Of a stretch of 6,408 nt of DNA, positions 5,369-6,408 are shown one piece after another. Position numbers and translations under genes: made by a program. A model generated the notes under the pieces. That model saw only the letters and a list, made by a program, of their open reading frames with translations. It searched no databases and was not told where the DNA came from. Within the stretch, counting starts at the first letter, position 1. The number at the start of each line of letters is the position of its first letter. Source of the stretch: an uncultured Prevotella sp. (lineage in GTDB: Bacteria; Bacteroidota; Bacteroidia; Bacteroidales; Bacteroidaceae); NCBI GenBank assembly GCA_934183135.1, contig CAKPRX010000105.1:1-6408 (forward strand). Direction: 5' to 3'.

Positions 5369-6408
5369 TTAGAGGTTGGCCAGCTCGACCACCTTGTCGA
5401 CAGCGGCGCTGAGGCCGTCAAGATTCTTGCCGCCAGCCTGGGCGTAGTGGGGCTGACCGCCGCCGCCGCCCTGGATGAGCTTGGCCGCCTCGCGTATCAT
5501 CTTGCCCGCGTTGAGGCCATGGTCGCTCACCATGTCGTCGCTCAGCATGACTGAGAGCAGGGGCTTGTCGTGAGCCGTAGAACCTATGACGCAGAGCAGG
5601 TTGGCGGGCAGCGCCTCGCGTATCTTGAATACCAGGTCCTTGGCCGATGCCGGCTCAAAGGGCACGATGGCCTTGACCACGCGGGTACCGTTTACATCAA
5701 ACGCCTTTTCTACCAGCGTCTTGGCCATGCGGTCTACAGCCTGCGCGCGGAAGCTCTCGATGTCTTTCTTCATCGTATCGTGCTCCTCGATGTACTTGGC
5801 TATGACCCCCTGCAGGTCTTTGGCGTTGTTGAACAGGCTCTTGATCTGGCGCATGGTGTCCTCCAGGGCGTAGACAGCCTCTTCGCAGGTCTTGCCGGTA
5901 AGGGCCTCGATACGGCGGATGCCGGCAGCCACCGAACTCTCGCCTACTATCTTGAACATGCCGATGCGGCCGGTGCTCTTGGCGTGAATACCGCCGCAGA
6001 ACTCGCACGACGGGCCGAAGCGCACCACGCGCACCTTGTCGCCGTACTTCTCGCCGAACAGGGCGATGGCCCCCAGCTTCTTGGCCTCCTCTAACGGCGT
6101 GTCGCGATGCTCGTCGAGGGGCAGGTCCTGGCGTATCATGTCGTTGACCAGGCGCTCTACCTGGCGCAGCTGCTCGTCGGTAACTTTCTGGAAGTGCGAG
6201 AAGTCGAAGCGCAGGGTGTCGGCGCTCACATACGAGCCCTTCTGCTCTACATGGTCGCCCAGTACCTGCTTGAGCGCATAGTCCAGCAGGTGGGTGGCGG
6301 TATGGTTGGCCGCGCTGGCCTCGCGCTTGTCTACATCTACGCAGGCCATAAACTGCGCCTTGATATCCTTGGGCAGCTGCTTGACGATGTGTATAGACTG
6401 GTTGTTCT
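5369..6408 (-). CDS. alaS: Alanyl-tRNA synthetase, C-terminal part (runs off right edge)
   Basis: AlaRS attaches alanine to tRNA-Ala and hydrolyses mischarged Ser- and Gly-tRNA-Ala. The last 345 codons are visible; the frame stays open through 6408, so an ATG at 6349 is internal, not the start. The catalytic and tRNA-recognition domains (about 500 residues) lie off the right edge. Visible parts: the editing domain with zinc-ligand motif HTATH (H35, H39 of the fragment) and CGGIH (C137, H141), equivalent to the family's HxxxH and CxxxH; a helical, coiled-coil-like stretch (about 170-220); and the C-Ala domain with the glycine-rich [14 protein letters not shown] at 313-326. [13 protein letters not shown] replaces the E. 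coli-like CGGTHV form, which I believe is normal for Bacteroidota. A strong terminator follows. Single-gene transcription unit as far as can be seen. Confidence 0.97.
   Translation of the reverse strand, partial: NNQSIHIVKQLPKDIKAQFMACVDVDKREASAANHTATHLLDYALKQVLGDHVEQKGSYVSADTLRFDFSHFQKVTDEQLRQVERLVNDMIRQDLPLDEHRDTPLEEAKKLGAIALFGEKYGDKVRVVRFGPSCEFCGGIHAKSTGRIGMFKIVGESSVAAGIRRIEALTGKTCEEAVYALEDTMRQIKSLFNNAKDLQGVIAKYIEEHDTMKKDIESFRAQAVDRMAKTLVEKAFDVNGTRVVKAIVPFEPASAKDLVFKIREALPANLLCVIGSTAHDKPLLSVMLSDDMVSDHGLNAGKMIREAAKLIQGGGGGQPHYAQAGGKNLDGLSAAVDKVVELANL

Noticed and set aside
5980..6000. CGGIH instead of CGGTH in the AlaRS editing site
   Set aside because: The zinc-ligand Cys and His are kept; the substitution at the intervening position appears normal for this group.
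5570..6094. 174-codon plus-strand open frame inside alaS
   Set aside because: Antisense to the conserved AlaRS editing domain, no independent support.

Overview
The window looks like ordinary chromosome of a Bacteroidota species, most probably order Bacteroidales. The evidence is three promoters of the Bacteroidota type (TAnnTTTG at -7, two of them with a -33 TTG element exactly 20 bp away), start codons mostly without a Shine-Dalgarno sequence, a signal peptide ending ATA|Q, and protein motifs typical of that group. Coding sequence is GC-rich (roughly 60% by eye) with heavy use of the Ile codon ATA. The genus cannot be fixed from the sequence alone.

Layout, left to right. (1) 1-1227, minus strand: etfB followed after 5 bp by etfA, which runs off the left edge. 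They encode the two subunits of an electron transfer flavoprotein and are read from a good promoter at 1273-1304. (2) 1228-1880: a 653-bp divergent intergenic region, unusually long for this window. It holds the etfB promoter, a palindrome, a 76-bp inverted-repeat structure with a nested 21-bp-spaced direct repeat, a 22-bp perfectly alternating pyrimidine/purine tract, and a -7 box just before the next gene. (3) 1881-3323, plus strand: a RecD-like superfamily 1B DNA helicase. (4) 3353-5134, minus strand: a secreted GH78-type alpha-L-rhamnosidase, convergent with the helicase, with a GC hairpin between the two stop codons and its own promoter at 5165-5196. (5) 5307-6408, minus strand: the C-terminal 40% of alaS (alanyl-tRNA synthetase), ending at a strong intrinsic terminator.

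The genes are separate functional units: energy metabolism, DNA maintenance, glycan degradation and translation. Only etfBA forms an operon. I see no CRISPR array, transposase, tRNA, rRNA, phage gene or defence island, and no clear new multi-gene system. The points most worth checking are the structured DNA between etfB and the helicase, the altered catalytic motif of the rhamnosidase, and the strongly biased Ile codon use of the helicase.
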